Positions 36,138 to 47,423 of a DNA stretch of 64,000 nucleotides are shown piece by piece. The stretch spans positions 3,486,001-3,550,000 of the forward strand of contig NZ_JACBZI010000001.1 in NCBI RefSeq assembly GCF_013408145.1, read 5' to 3'. The notes beneath the pieces are model-generated. The model ran no database searches. It had not been told where the DNA came from and was given only the letters and a program-made list of their open reading frames with translations. This stretch comes from Nocardioides marinus. Lineage in GTDB: Bacteria; Actinomycetota; Actinomycetes; Propionibacteriales; Nocardioidaceae. The position numbers were made by a program, and so were the translations under genes. Position 1 is the stretch's first letter. The number at the start of each line of letters is the position of its first letter.

Positions 36138-38033
36138 ATGCCGACCTCTCCTGTGCGGCGTGCCGTCGTCGCCGCCGCGGGCTCCCTGCTCGTCGCCCTC
36201 ACCGTGCTCCCCACGGGGGGCTCCAGCCTCGCCGGCCCCGCCCTGCCCGGCGGCGCCGCCCGCACCACGACCGAGCCGACCCCCAGCGCCGCGGCCACCC
36301 ACTCCGACGGCGCGGTCGCTCGCGGCTCCCGGAGGGCCCCGACCCTGGTCCCCGACGTTGTCGACCGCGGTGAGCGGGTGAAGGTCACGGCGTCCGTGCC
36401 GGGGCCGCGGCGTCGCGACGTCACCGTCCAGTACCGCCCTGCCGACACGAAGGGATGGCGCACCCTGTGGTCGGGGGTGACCCGCAAGGGACGGCTGAAG
36501 CATTCCTTCCGCGGGCTGGCCGACATCGAGGTGCGTGTGGTCGCACCGGCGTCGCGAGGAGCGAAGGGCTGGCGCAGCCGGGTGGCCCGGCTCAGGGTCG
36601 TCGAGGACACCGCCTTCACCCTGGAGCTCTCCCCCGCGGTGGAGGACAAGAGGTTCCCGAGCGTGACGTACGTCCTCACGATGCCGCGCACCACGCCCTG
36701 GATCCGGATCGAGGTCGCCGACAGCGCCGGGTGGCGCAAGGTCTCCGAGCGCACGAACCCGGGCTCCCGGCGGCAGGCCACCCTGGGCCTGTACGCCTAC
36801 GGCACCAGCTGGGTGCGCGTCCTCTCCGAGCGCCCGGACGGCACCCGCTACGTCGCCGTCGAGCCGACGCCGGTCCTCCTCGCCACCCGCACCGGCAGCC
36901 CGTACGAGCTGGTCACCCTGCAGGCGGCCGAGCAGGCCCTGCTGGCCGACGGCCGCGTCCTGGCCGTGGACTTCCTGTCCCCCTTCCGCACCGGCCTGGG
37001 GACCACCCCGCCCGGCGACGAGATCGGCACCGCCCCGCCCGCCACGGGGCTCTTCGCCGTGGACCCCACCGGCGTCCGCGCCCCGGAGATGGTGCTCCCC
37101 GCCCCGCTCCCCGCCGACACGTCCGTCGTGGGGGTCTCACCCGGCGGCGAGTGGGTGACCCTGCGGCAGGGCACCGGTCAGCAGGCCTGTGGTGGCCTCA
37201 CGTACCACCACGTCGAGATCTTCTCGGTGCTGCACCTGCCGACCGGCCGGCGCACCGAGGTCAGCCGCTCGGGGGTGGTCGACCCCGTCGACGGCGGGTG
37301 CTGGCACACCAGCGCGTTCGCGCCCACCGTCGACGGCCTGGTGAAGGTCGTGCGCAACGACGACTGCTCGAGCTCCTGCCGCGTCACCCAGCTGCTGGTG
37401 GGCCACGACGGCTCCCGCGTGGAGACCCCGCCGATGCACCTCGCGCCGGACGGCCGCAGCGGGTTCGTGATGGAGTACCGTCCGGGCACCCACACGCAAC
37501 TGACCCACACAGACCTGCAGGGCCGCGACCTGGGGCACCTCGACCTCGCGACGGCGATCTCCCGCAGCGGTCACGCCCCGCGCCCCTGGCTCGGGGTCTC
37601 CGGGACCAGCATCGACGGCACGATCGCGGTCGTCCGGTCCTCCGACGACGACTTCATCACCGACGTGTTCGTCTGGGACGTCGTCGCCGGACGCGTCGTC
37701 GCGTTGGCGCTGGACCTCCCCCGAGACCCCGGTGGGTTCACGACGGCCGTCGTCAGCGACGACGGGTCGACCGCCTTCGTGCTGCCGTTGGACGGCGACC
37801 CGTTCTGGGTCGACGTGGCCAGCGGCGCGCGGCAGGACCTCGACGTGGTCCCGGTGCCGCGCGAGTCCCGGTCCTGTCCCCGCGCACCGGGCGGCTGGTA
37901 CGGCGCCTACGGCGGCCCCTCCGCCACCGGCGACCGGTTCACCTACGACGTCGGCTACTACGTCCACGGTGACTGCGACGGCCTCGGGACCCTACGGCGC
38001 GCGGTCCACGTGACCACGGTGCCCCGGGGCTGA
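36138..38033 (+). CDS. secreted protein with Ig-like and propeller-like regions
   Basis: The 631-residue protein has a signal peptide (residues 1 to ~33) with AVVAAAGSLLVALTVLPTG as its hydrophobic core. Residues ~75-240 form two beta-sandwich, Ig-like stretches (VDRGERVKVTASVPGPRRRDVTVQYR; VTYVLTMPRTTPWIRIEVADSAGW). The rest has repeated short strands with aspartate turns typical of a beta-propeller (VSPGGEWVTLRQG, VSDDGSTAFVLPLDGDPFWVD). Paired Cys residues suggest disulfides, in keeping with export. No catalytic signature is seen. Function unknown; similar in style to the protein at 23099. Confidence 0.8.
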   Translation: MPTSPVRRAVVAAAGSLLVALTVLPTGGSSLAGPALPGGAARTTTEPTPSAAATHSDGAVARGSRRAPTLVPDVVDRGERVKVTASVPGPRRRDVTVQYRPADTKGWRTLWSGVTRKGRLKHSFRGLADIEVRVVAPASRGAKGWRSRVARLRVVEDTAFTLELSPAVEDKRFPSVTYVLTMPRTTPWIRIEVADSAGWRKVSERTNPGSRRQATLGLYAYGTSWVRVLSERPDGTRYVAVEPTPVLLATRTGSPYELVTLQAAEQALLADGRVLAVDFLSPFRTGLGTTPPGDEIGTAPPATGLFAVDPTGVRAPEMVLPAPLPADTSVVGVSPGGEWVTLRQGTGQQACGGLTYHHVEIFSVLHLPTGRRTEVSRSGVVDPVDGGCWHTSAFAPTVDGLVKVVRNDDCSSSCRVTQLLVGHDGSRVETPPMHLAPDGRSGFVMEYRPGTHTQLTHTDLQGRDLGHLDLATAISRSGHAPRPWLGVSGTSIDGTIAVVRSSDDDFITDVFVWDVVAGRVVALALDLPRDPGGFTTAVVSDDGSTAFVLPLDGDPFWVDVASGARQDLDVVPVPRESRSCPRAPGGWYGAYGGPSATGDRFTYDVGYYVHGDCDGLGTLRRAVHVTTVPRG

Positions 38034-38055
38034 GCGCGCGCCGCGCGGCCCCGGG

Positions 38056-38790
38056 TCACTCCGGGATGAACCCGGAGTCCAGCTCCCACGGTGCGATCGG
38101 CGAGTGCTCGAGGATCCAGGCCTGCAGGTCCCGGTCCAGCCCGGTCAGCACCATCAGCCCGACCGCCACGAACACCAGCCCCAGCCCGCGCCGCACCCAC
38201 CCGTCGGGGTCGGCCAGCCAGCCCAGCCGACGCACCAGCCGCTGCCCCGCGAGCGAGACCAGCAGCAGGGTGCCGCCCAGCCCGACGGCGTACGCCGCCA
38301 GCAGCAGGGTGCCCCAGGCGGGGCGGGCGGGCACGACCGTGACGACGACGTAGGCGTAGAGCGGGCTGCACGACAGGAACACCGGCCCCAGCGCGGCCCC
38401 GGTGAGCAGGGCACCGGTGTCACCGCCGACCGACGAGGCCGACGCGAGCCGCTGCTGGGCCCGTGCCTGCAGGCCCAGGCGCACCGTCACGCGGTCCCAG
38501 ACGCTGGGCAGCGCCATCACCAGGCCGAGGACGACCAGGATGCCGCCCGAGACCCAGCGCCACACGGCCGGGTCGATGCCCAGCAGCACGGTCGAGGCCC
38601 GCAGCAGGAGGGTGAAGGCGAGCACGGAGCCGACCAGGCCGGCGGTGATGACCAGCGCGCGCCGCACGTCCCGGGAGGCTCCCGGCACCCCGACCACCGA
38701 GCCACCGACGATCACCGGCAGCAGCGGCAGGACGCAGGGCGCCAGCGTGGTGAGGACCCCCGCGACGAGGGCCCCCAGGATCTCGACCAC
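38056..38790 (-). CDS. CcdA/DsbD-like thiol-disulfide membrane protein
   Basis: The 244-residue membrane protein has six predicted helices with the two conserved cysteines of the CcdA/DsbD core in TLAPCVLPLLPVI (helix 1) and PVFLSCSPLYAYV (helix 4). Such proteins carry reducing equivalents from cytoplasmic thioredoxin across the membrane. The GTG at 38790 lies 3 bp downstream of the stop of the thioredoxin lipoprotein gene, so the two are one operon and probably one electron path. The substrates outside the cell are unknown. Confidence 0.92.
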   Translation of the reverse strand: MVEILGALVAGVLTTLAPCVLPLLPVIVGGSVVGVPGASRDVRRALVITAGLVGSVLAFTLLLRASTVLLGIDPAVWRWVSGGILVVLGLVMALPSVWDRVTVRLGLQARAQQRLASASSVGGDTGALLTGAALGPVFLSCSPLYAYVVVTVVPARPAWGTLLLAAYAVGLGGTLLLVSLAGQRLVRRLGWLADPDGWVRRGLGLVFVAVGLMVLTGLDRDLQAWILEHSPIAPWELDSGFIPE

Positions 38791-38793
38791 GGG

Positions 38794-39291
38794 TCAGGCC
38801 GCGCGAGCCGCGATGTCGGCACCCGTGGTGGTGCCGGTCCAGATGTCCTGGCGCGTGCCGCCCTCGTCGACCAGCACGAAGGTGTGCTGCACGGTCACGC
38901 CGTACTCCTGGCGCAGGTCGGTCCGCTCGTCGTAGTCGATCTTCACCAGCGTCAGCCCCGCCGGCACCCCGTCGGCCTCGAGCGAGGCGTCGGTGTCCTG
39001 GCAGTTGTGGCACCAGCTGGCGGCGAAGTAGAGCACCACGTCGGAGTCGGCGTACGACGCCGGGTCGGCCTGCCACTCGTCGTACGGCACCAACCGGCCG
39101 GCCGGCGCGGCCGAGGGCTCGGAGGACCCCTTCTCCTTCGTGCTCTCCGACGGCGCGACGCTGGCGCCCGGGGTGACCGACTGGGCGGCCGAGGGCGCAG
39201 GGTCGTCGGTCGCGGTGGTGGTCGAGGTCCCGGAGCACGCGGTGAGCGCGAGGGCGGGCACGATCAGGAGCGGCAGGAGTCGGCGGCGCAT
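38794..39291 (-). CDS. thioredoxin-like lipoprotein
   Basis: The 165-residue protein has a lipoprotein signal with lipobox LTAC at residues 16-19, an unstructured Ser/Thr/Pro linker, and a thioredoxin domain with active site WCHNC (residues ~93-97) and the following PxxY-type TFVLVDEG strand. The cis-proline expected before the strand is not evident (QHTFVLV), which would be odd for an efficient reductase. It is coupled to the CcdA-like gene and would receive electrons from it on the outer face. Confidence 0.9.
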   Translation of the reverse strand: MRRRLLPLLIVPALALTACSGTSTTTATDDPAPSAAQSVTPGASVAPSESTKEKGSSEPSAAPAGRLVPYDEWQADPASYADSDVVLYFAASWCHNCQDTDASLEADGVPAGLTLVKIDYDERTDLRQEYGVTVQHTFVLVDEGGTRQDIWTGTTTGADIAARAA

Positions 39292-39370
39292 GTCCCCATC
39301 GTGCCGCGGGCACGGACCGGCCGGGGGCGGCAGCGGTGACGAACTCCTTACGCGTGCGCCCCTCGGCGGC

Positions 39371-41094
<1,724 letters not shown>

Positions 41095-41098
<4 letters not shown>

Positions 41099-42687
41099 GC
41101 GAGGTCTCCGATCACAGAGGTGGCGGCGGCCAGCACGGCGCCGCTGCGGACGAGGTCGACACAGGTCTCGATCTCGGGGGACAGGTGGCGGTCGGGCCCC
41201 GGGCCCTCGACGCCGGAGGAGCGCAGCAGGTCGACGACCGCCCCGGTGGCCGGCGACGGGGCGAGCCGCTTCCCCTCGGTCGAGCCCGTCGAGACCCGCA
41301 GGTCCAGGGCACGCGCCGCGGTCATCACCTCGATCGCCACGACGCGGGCCAGGCCGTCGACGGAGCGGCGCAGCTTGCGCGCGGCGCCCCAGCCCATCGA
41401 CACGTGGTCCTCCTGCATCGCCGAGGACGGGATCGAGTCGACCGAGGCGGGCACCGCGAGCCGCTTGAGCTCGGAGACGATCGCGGCCTGGGTGTACTGC
41501 GCGATCATCAGGCCGCTGTCCACGCCGGGGTCGTCGGCGAGGAACGGCGGCAGCCCGTGGTTGCGCGCCTTGTCCAGGAACCGGTCGGTACGCCGCTCGC
41601 TCATCGAGGCCACGTCGGCGACCGGGATCGCGAGGAAGTCGAGCACGTAGGCGACCGGCGCGCCGTGGAAGTTGCCGTTGGACTCGACGCGGCCGGAGCC
41701 GTCGGGGTCGGTGACCACGACCGGGTTGTCCACCGCCGACGCGAGCTCCCACGACGCCACACGGGCCGCGTGGTCGGCGGTGTCGCGGGCGGCGCCGTGC
41801 ACCTGCGGGGCGCAGCGCAACGAGTAGGCGTCCTGCACCCGGTGGCACTCCTCCGGGCTGCCGGGAGGACCCTGGTGCGAGGCGACGACACCCGAGCCGG
41901 CCAGCAGCCGGACCAGGTTGGCAGCGGAGTCGGCCTGGCCGGGGTGCGGGCGGATGGCCTGCAGCTCGGGGGCGAAGACCCGGTCCGTGCCGAGCAGCCC
42001 CTCCACCGACATCGCGGCCGCGACGTCGGCGGTGCGCAGCAGCATCCGCAGGTCGTGCAGGGCCAGCACCAGCATCCCGAGCATGCCGTCGGTGCCGTTG
42101 ATGAGGGCGAGCCCCTCCTTGGCGGCCAGCTCGACGGGCTCGAGTCCGGCGGCGGCGAGCGCGTCGGCCGCGGGCACCAGCGCCCCGGAGGCGTCGCGCA
42201 CCTCGCCCTCCCCCATCAGCGCCAGCGCGCAGTGCGACAGCGGCGCCAGGTCGCCCGAGCAGCCCAGCGACCCGTGCTCGCGCACCACCGGCGTGATGCC
42301 GTGGTGGAGCAGGTCGGCCAGGAGCCGGGCCGTCTCGCGGCGTACCCCGGTGCGACCGGTGGCCAGCGTCGAGAGCCGCAGCAGCATCAGCGCGCGCACC
42401 ACCTCCCGCTCGACCTCCGGCCCCGAGCCCGCCGCGTGCGAGCGCACCAGGGAGCGCTGCAGCCGCGCGCGCATCTCGGTCGGGATGTGCCGGGTGGCCA
42501 GTGCGCCGAACCCGGTCGAGACGCCGTACGCCGGGGTGTCGGCCGCCGCGAGCTCCTCCACGACCGCGCGGGCCCGGTCGATCGCCGCCTCGGCCTCGTG
42601 CGACAGCCGCACGCCGGCACCGTCCCGGGCGACCGCGACCAGCTGCTCCGGCGTCACGGGACCGACGCCGACCTCGATGCTCTCCAT
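41095..42687 (-). CDS. hutH: histidine ammonia-lyase
   Basis: The 530-residue enzyme removes ammonia from L-histidine to give urocanate. The catalytic electrophile MIO forms autocatalytically from the tripeptide before G-D-L; here the sequence is [14 protein letters not shown], so the tripeptide is Cys-Ser-Gly in place of the common Ala-Ser-Gly. Other motifs are [10 protein letters not shown] (catalytic Tyr), NGTDGM, and the Gln/Tyr pocket in [15 protein letters not shown]. Near the C-terminus ([11 protein letters not shown]) it carries about ten extra residues encoded by a short repeat. It is first in the hutH-hutU pair. The ATG at 42687 gives a normal N-terminus. Confidence 0.95.
41273..41296 (-). 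repeat. short GTCGAGACC-type repeat inside hutH
   Basis: CCCTCGGTCGAGCCCGTCGAGACC on the plus strand is related to 40575-40598. On the coding strand it gives RVSTGSTEG, a stretch that interrupts the usual link between the last helices of the enzyme. Confidence 0.65.
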
Positions 42688-42941
42688 GCCCCCATTGCAC
42701 GCCCGCCGGCCGGTCGGACGCCACGAGCCCGAGCCACTCGGCATCTCGTATCCGAGACCGGCGCGGTCTGGACCACTGCGGATAGGACAACTCCTAGGGC
42801 TGTCAGGACGTTTGAACGGGCGCACGCTGGAAACCCTGGAGTCACGTGCGTCACAGCCCCCCGTGGCGCACCCGGCAACCCACACCGGCACCCACACCCC
42901 ACCAGAGCACGGGGCCTCGGACCCCGTGGCCGAGGAGCGCG

Positions 42942-44255
42942 ATGTCCCCCACCACCCCCCGCCACCCGTCCCTCCCCTCCCTGCTGCGCACCGCCACCGG
43001 CACCGTTGCGGCCCTCGCGATGGGGCTCAGCGCCACGGTCGCGCTGGCTTCGGCCGGCTCGGCTGCCGCACCCGAGAGCGCCGCGCAGAGCGCCGAGCGG
43101 CCCACGCTGACCCGCACCCAGTTCGCCTTCCGCGCCAACGGCTACGGCACCTCCGCCTCCGGCGGCATGGTGCCGGTCGGCTCCGACCGCACGGCGCTCA
43201 GCTCGATCTCGTGCACCAGCGATGCCGGCAAGGCGCACCGCAACTTCGTCGCCGAGAGCGAGGTCCCCGGCCTCGGCACGGTCCGCGGCGTCTACTCCCG
43301 CGTCAGCACCTCGCAGAAGAAGGGCGTCACGACCTCCTCCTCGGTCCACCGGGTCGCCGAGATCGTGCTCGCCGACACCCCCCTCGGCAGCCTCACGATC
43401 GACGGCGTCGAGTCGACCACCAGCGCGTTCCACGACGCCGACGGCTTCCACGCCACCGCCCAGACCGACCTCGCCGGCATCTTCTTCACCCCGCCCGGTG
43501 GCGAGCCGCAGGGCGTCGACCTGCCCTCGCTCGGGCAGTCGGTGACCATCCCCGGCGTGGCAGTGATCTCGCTGGGCCGGACCATCGAGAAGGCGACCAA
43601 GGACGACGCCCGCGCCTACGCCGTCGGCCTGGTCATCAAGGTCATCCCGACCGAGACGACCGTGAAGGTCGCGCGCTCGGTCTCGAAGCTGGAGAAGGGC
43701 TACAAGTCCGGCATCTTCCACGGCAGCGGCGTCCCCGCGAAGGCCAAGGTCCTCGGCGAGCTGGTCGAGGTCGGCAAGGTGATCAACCAGGTGATGCCCT
43801 GCACCGGCACCGAGGGCGAGCTCGACCCGATGGACGCCGCCGACGTCGACCTGGCCGACCAGATCGTCGTCGAGGGCGCCAGTGCCCGCCAGAAGGGCAA
43901 GCAGACGCGCGCCAAGGCTGTCGGCATGGAGGCCTCCAAGGTCGCCCGCATCGACGTCGCCGACCAGCTGGTGATCGAGGCGCTCGAGTCCAAGGTCAAC
44001 GTCACCCGCCGCGCCGACGGCAAGCTCAAGCGCAACGCCAAGGCCAGCTTCGGGAGCATCACCCTCGGCGGCGAGCCGCAGAGCCTCGACCAGCTCGGCG
44101 AGCTCGAGATCCCGGGCCTGGCCAAGATCCAGACGGGGCTGAAGAAGAAGATCAGGGGCGGCATCCGGATGATCGGCGTCCGGATCACGCTGCTCGACGG
44201 CACCGGCGCGGTCCTCGACTTCGCCACCTCGAAGCTGTCGATCTCCGAGTCCTGA
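42942..44255 (+). CDS. secreted choice-of-anchor-P-like protein
   Basis: The 437-residue protein has a signal peptide (hydrophobic core TVAALAMGLSATVALASAGSA) followed by a beta-rich domain that starts TQFAFRANGYGTSASGG. This fits the actinobacterial 'choice-of-anchor P' type, although the C-terminal anchor is not obvious. Lys-rich loops and a single late Cys pair are seen. No enzymatic residue is recognised. The 254-bp gap upstream, shared with hutH, holds a small palindrome (TCTCG-TATC-CGAGA, 42744-42757). The start is supported by GAGGAG before the ATG. Confidence 0.78.
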   Translation: MSPTTPRHPSLPSLLRTATGTVAALAMGLSATVALASAGSAAAPESAAQSAERPTLTRTQFAFRANGYGTSASGGMVPVGSDRTALSSISCTSDAGKAHRNFVAESEVPGLGTVRGVYSRVSTSQKKGVTTSSSVHRVAEIVLADTPLGSLTIDGVESTTSAFHDADGFHATAQTDLAGIFFTPPGGEPQGVDLPSLGQSVTIPGVAVISLGRTIEKATKDDARAYAVGLVIKVIPTETTVKVARSVSKLEKGYKSGIFHGSGVPAKAKVLGELVEVGKVINQVMPCTGTEGELDPMDAADVDLADQIVVEGASARQKGKQTRAKAVGMEASKVARIDVADQLVIEALESKVNVTRRADGKLKRNAKASFGSITLGGEPQSLDQLGELEIPGLAKIQTGLKKKIRGGIRMIGVRITLLDGTGAVLDFATSKLSISES

Positions 44256-44408
44256 CCCAGACCCCGGCGACCGGTCACCCGCGCACCGCCCCCCGCGCGA
44301 GCGTGACCGGTCGTCGGCGTGCGCGAACGGACTCTCGGCGGCATTTCTCACACGCCGTACGGCGAGACGCGGGCCGGATCGAGGGGGCCGAGGGTTTCTG
44401 ATGGGGCG

Positions 44409-45611
44409 GTGAGCGTCACCGTCGACCAGCGCAGCCCGGGCCGGACCCGGCGCTGGGCGATGCTCGGCGCCTCGACGCTGGCCCAGGCAGCGGCCGCGGT
44501 GACGATCCACGGGCCGGCGTTCCTGATCCCCTCGCTGCGTGACCAGCTCGGGCTGAGCCTGCCGCAGGCCGGGCTCGTGGCCGCCGCGCCCACCCTCGGC
44601 GTGGTGCTCGCCCTGGTCGCCTGGGGCATGGTCACCGACCGGCGCGGCGAGCGGCTCGTGCTGGTCACCGGCCTGCTGCTCACCACCGGCGCGGGCGGCC
44701 TGGCCGTCCTCGGCGCCCGCTCGCAGGACCCGACCATGCTGGGGCTCACGCTGCTGGTCGCCGGCGCCGCCGCGGCCAGCACGGCCTCGGCCAGCGGACG
44801 GGTCGTCGTGGGCTGGTTCCCCCCGCGGCGCCGCGGGCTGGCGATGGGCATCCGACAGATGGCCCAGCCCGTGGGCGTCGGCGTCGCCGCCGTCTCGATC
44901 GCCGTCACCGCCGAGCGGCACGGCGTGGCCGGCGCGCTGCTGGTGCCGACGCTCGCGGCCCTGGTCGGGGCGCTGGTCGTCATCGCCGTCGTCATCGACC
45001 CCCCGAGGCCGGCCCGCGTCGAGGGGGACGCCCCGAACCCCTACCTGCGCGACGGGTACCTCGCGCGCATCCACCTGGTCTCCGTGCTGCTGGTCGTCCC
45101 GCAGTTCCTGGTGTGGACCTTCGCGCTGGTCTGGCTGATCACCGACCGGGGCTGGTCGGCGGCCGCCGCCGGATCCCTGGTCGGGCTCGCCCAGGTCGCC
45201 GGGGCCCTGGGCCGGATCGCGGCCGGTGCGCTGAGCGACCGGGTCTCCAGCCGGCTGCGCCCGCTGCGCTGGGTCGCCGTGGCCGCGGCGGTGTGCATGG
45301 GCGCCCTCGGCGTCGCAGCCGGGCTGGATGCCGCCATCGCCGTCCCGCTGGTCGTGGTGGCGACCGTCCTGACCGTCGCCGACAACGGCCTGGCCTTCAC
45401 CGCCGTCGCCGAGCGGGCCGGCCCGTTCTGGTCCGGCCGCGCCCTCGGCGCCCAGAACACCGCGCAGTACCTCGCCGCCTCCGCCGTCCCACCCGTCGCC
45501 GGTGTCGTCGTCGACCGGATCGGCTTCGCCGCCGCCTTCGCGCTCGCCGCCCTCTGCCCGCTCCTCGCGGCCCCGCTCGTCCCCGCAGAGCAGGAGCACC
45601 CGCTGCGGTGA
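44409..45611 (+). CDS. MFS transporter
   Basis: The 400-residue protein has about 12 hydrophobic segments and the MFS motif in VAWGMVTDRRGERLVLVTGL between helices 2 and 3; a weaker copy lies at GALSDRVSSRLRPLRWVAVA. The start is the GTG at 44409. It stands between a secreted protein and an IclR regulator, and the regulator could control it. The substrate is unknown; the position 1.7 kb from hutH makes histidine or urocanate only a possibility. Confidence 0.88.
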   Translation: MSVTVDQRSPGRTRRWAMLGASTLAQAAAAVTIHGPAFLIPSLRDQLGLSLPQAGLVAAAPTLGVVLALVAWGMVTDRRGERLVLVTGLLLTTGAGGLAVLGARSQDPTMLGLTLLVAGAAAASTASASGRVVVGWFPPRRRGLAMGIRQMAQPVGVGVAAVSIAVTAERHGVAGALLVPTLAALVGALVVIAVVIDPPRPARVEGDAPNPYLRDGYLARIHLVSVLLVVPQFLVWTFALVWLITDRGWSAAAAGSLVGLAQVAGALGRIAAGALSDRVSSRLRPLRWVAVAAAVCMGALGVAAGLDAAIAVPLVVVATVLTVADNGLAFTAVAERAGPFWSGRALGAQNTAQYLAASAVPPVAGVVVDRIGFAAAFALAALCPLLAAPLVPAEQEHPLR

Positions 45612-45613
45612 GC

Positions 45614-45664
45614 GGGACGTCATACGGACGGGACGTCCCCCACCGCACCGCGTACGACGTCCCC
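45614..45664 (+). repeat. 51-bp GGGACGTC palindromic repeat, copy 1
   Basis: It starts GGGACGTCATACGGACGGGA and ends CGTACGACGTCCCC; the two ends are inverted copies and would form a hairpin. The same 51-bp element is at 62424-62474. It lies in the short gap between the MFS and IclR genes. Confidence 0.8.
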
Positions 45665-45702
45665 GCGGCCGGCGGCCCGTGCCCACCCGGCAGACTCTGC
45701 CC

Positions 45703-46473
45703 ATGAGCCAGGTCCCCGCCGCGACCCGCACGCTGCGGGTGCTGCGCTTCCTGGCCTCCCAGCCCGACCCGGTGCCGCTCGAGCGGATCGCCCGCGCCTG
45801 CGACCTGCCCCGCTCCACGGCCTACCACCTGCTCGGCGTGATGGTCGCCGAGGGCTTCGTGGCCCACCTGCCCGAGGAGCACCGCTACGGCCTCGGCGTC
45901 GCCGCGTTCGAGGTCGGCAGCGGCTACACCCGCCAGGAGCCGCTGCAGCGGATCAGCCGTCGTGCCCTGGCCCAGCTGGTCGACCGCACCGGCCACAGCG
46001 CGCACCTCGCGGTGCTGCACGGGCGCGACGTGCTGTACGTCGTCGAGGAGCGCGCCCCGGGTCGCCCCCCGCTCGTCACCGACGTCGGCGTCCGCCTCCC
46101 GGCCCACCTCACCGCCAGCGGTCGCGCGCTGCTCGCCGCGCTGCCGGCCGCCCAGGTGCGCGCGCTCTACCCGCACGCCGACGCCTTCGTCGACCGCACC
46201 GGTCGTGGCCCCCGCACCCCCTCCGCCCTGCGCACGCTGCTCACCGAGACCCGCCAGCGCGGCCACGCCACCGAGGACGGCGAGGTCACCGACGGGCTGG
46301 CCAGCGTCGCGGCCGCCGTGCTCGACCACACCGGCCACCCCGCTGCGGGCGTCGCGGTGACCTACCCGGTCGACGAGCAGCAGCTCGACCCCGCGCGGCT
46401 GGCCGCCGACGTACGCCGCACCGCGCAGCTGCTCACCAGCCGCCTGGGCGGCAGGACAGGAGATCGCCCATGA
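45703..46473 (+). CDS. IclR-family transcriptional regulator
   Basis: The 256-residue protein has the IclR winged helix-turn-helix at residues ~5-70 (PVPLERIARACDLPRSTAYHLLGVMV) and an effector-binding domain with HLAVLHGRDVLYVVEER, RLPAHLTASGRALLAAL and a shortened C-terminal SVAAAVLDHTGHPAAGVAVT segment. Its stop overlaps the EamA transporter start as ATGA, so it probably controls that gene. IclR proteins often regulate aromatic and amino-acid catabolism; the hut genes lie upstream, but no site links them. Confidence 0.92.
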   Translation: MSQVPAATRTLRVLRFLASQPDPVPLERIARACDLPRSTAYHLLGVMVAEGFVAHLPEEHRYGLGVAAFEVGSGYTRQEPLQRISRRALAQLVDRTGHSAHLAVLHGRDVLYVVEERAPGRPPLVTDVGVRLPAHLTASGRALLAALPAAQVRALYPHADAFVDRTGRGPRTPSALRTLLTETRQRGHATEDGEVTDGLASVAAAVLDHTGHPAAGVAVTYPVDEQQLDPARLAADVRRTAQLLTSRLGGRTGDRP

Positions 46474-47423
46474 GCGCCCGCGCCCGTCTCGGCCTGCTGC
46501 AGGTCTGCCTCGCCGGGGTCCTGTGGGGCACCGGCGGGCTCGTCGTCCAGCTGGTGCGCGAGCGGGTGCCGATGCACGTCGTCACGATCAGCGCCTGGCG
46601 GATGGTGCTGGCCGCCGCCGTCCTCGGCATCGCCGTGCTCGCGACCCGCGGCGGCCCTGCGCTGGTGCGACTGGTGCGCGAGCACCCGCGGCGCACCGTG
46701 GTCGTCGGCAGCGCCACCGCGGCCTACCAGGCGCTCTACTTCGCCTCGGTCACCCTGGTCGGGGTCTCGGTCGCGACAGTGGTCAGCCTCGGCCTGGCAC
46801 CGGTCCTGCTCACCGCGGCGGAGTCGCTGCGGCACCGGCAGCGCCCGAGCCGCACCCGCGCTCTGGTCCTGGTCGCCGCCCTGACCGGCCTGGTGCTCGT
46901 GAGCGTCGGCGCCGGGCACGGCGGCGGCACCGGGCCGAGCCCGGGCCTCGGGTTGCTGGCGGCGCTCGCCTCGGGGTCGGCGTACGCGTTCGCCACCGCG
47001 CAGGGCGAGGTCCTGGCCCGGCAGACCTCCCCGCTGGCACTGACCACGGCGACGACCACCGTGGGCGCGGTCGGCCTCGTGCCGCTGGCGCTGCTCGTGA
47101 GCGGCCCCCGGCTCACCGGCGACCCCGGGACCCTCGCGCTGCTTGCCTACCTCGGCGTGCTGACGATGGCGCTGGCCTACGCCCTGCTGTACGCCGGCCT
47201 GCGCACCACCTCGGGCTCGGCCGCCACCGTGGCGACCCTGCTGGAGCCCGTCACCGCGGCCGCTGTGGCCGCCGCCCTGCTCGACGAGCGGATCGGCCCG
47301 CTCGGCCTGCTCGGCACCGCCCTCGTGCTCGCGGCCGTCGCCGGGCTGGGTCGTGAGGACCCGTTGGTTCAGCCCAGCGGGACGGCCCTGGTCGCCGCCC
47401 GGGCCCGGCCGTCCCCGGAGTAG
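46470..47423 (+). CDS. EamA/DMT-family transporter
   Basis: The 317-residue protein has ten hydrophobic segments in two EamA repeats, with GTGGLVVQL and PMHVVTISAWRMVLAA in the first, and TTSGSAATVATLLEPVTAAAVAA in the second. Such carriers usually export amino acids or other metabolites. It is coupled to the IclR gene. The last 55 bp overlap the 3' end of the convergent phosphatase gene, so the two transcripts are antisense to each other at their ends. Confidence 0.9.
   Translation: MSARARLGLLQVCLAGVLWGTGGLVVQLVRERVPMHVVTISAWRMVLAAAVLGIAVLATRGGPALVRLVREHPRRTVVVGSATAAYQALYFASVTLVGVSVATVVSLGLAPVLLTAAESLRHRQRPSRTRALVLVAALTGLVLVSVGAGHGGGTGPSPGLGLLAALASGSAYAFATAQGEVLARQTSPLALTTATTTVGAVGLVPLALLVSGPRLTGDPGTLALLAYLGVLTMALAYALLYAGLRTTSGSAATVATLLEPVTAAAVAAALLDERIGPLGLLGTALVLAAVAGLGREDPLVQPSGTALVAARARPSPE

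Noticed and set aside
42744..42757. Operator for hutH (TCTCG-TATC-CGAGA)
   Set aside because: A 5-bp stem is too short to call in GC-rich DNA, and no second copy was found before the hutI operon.
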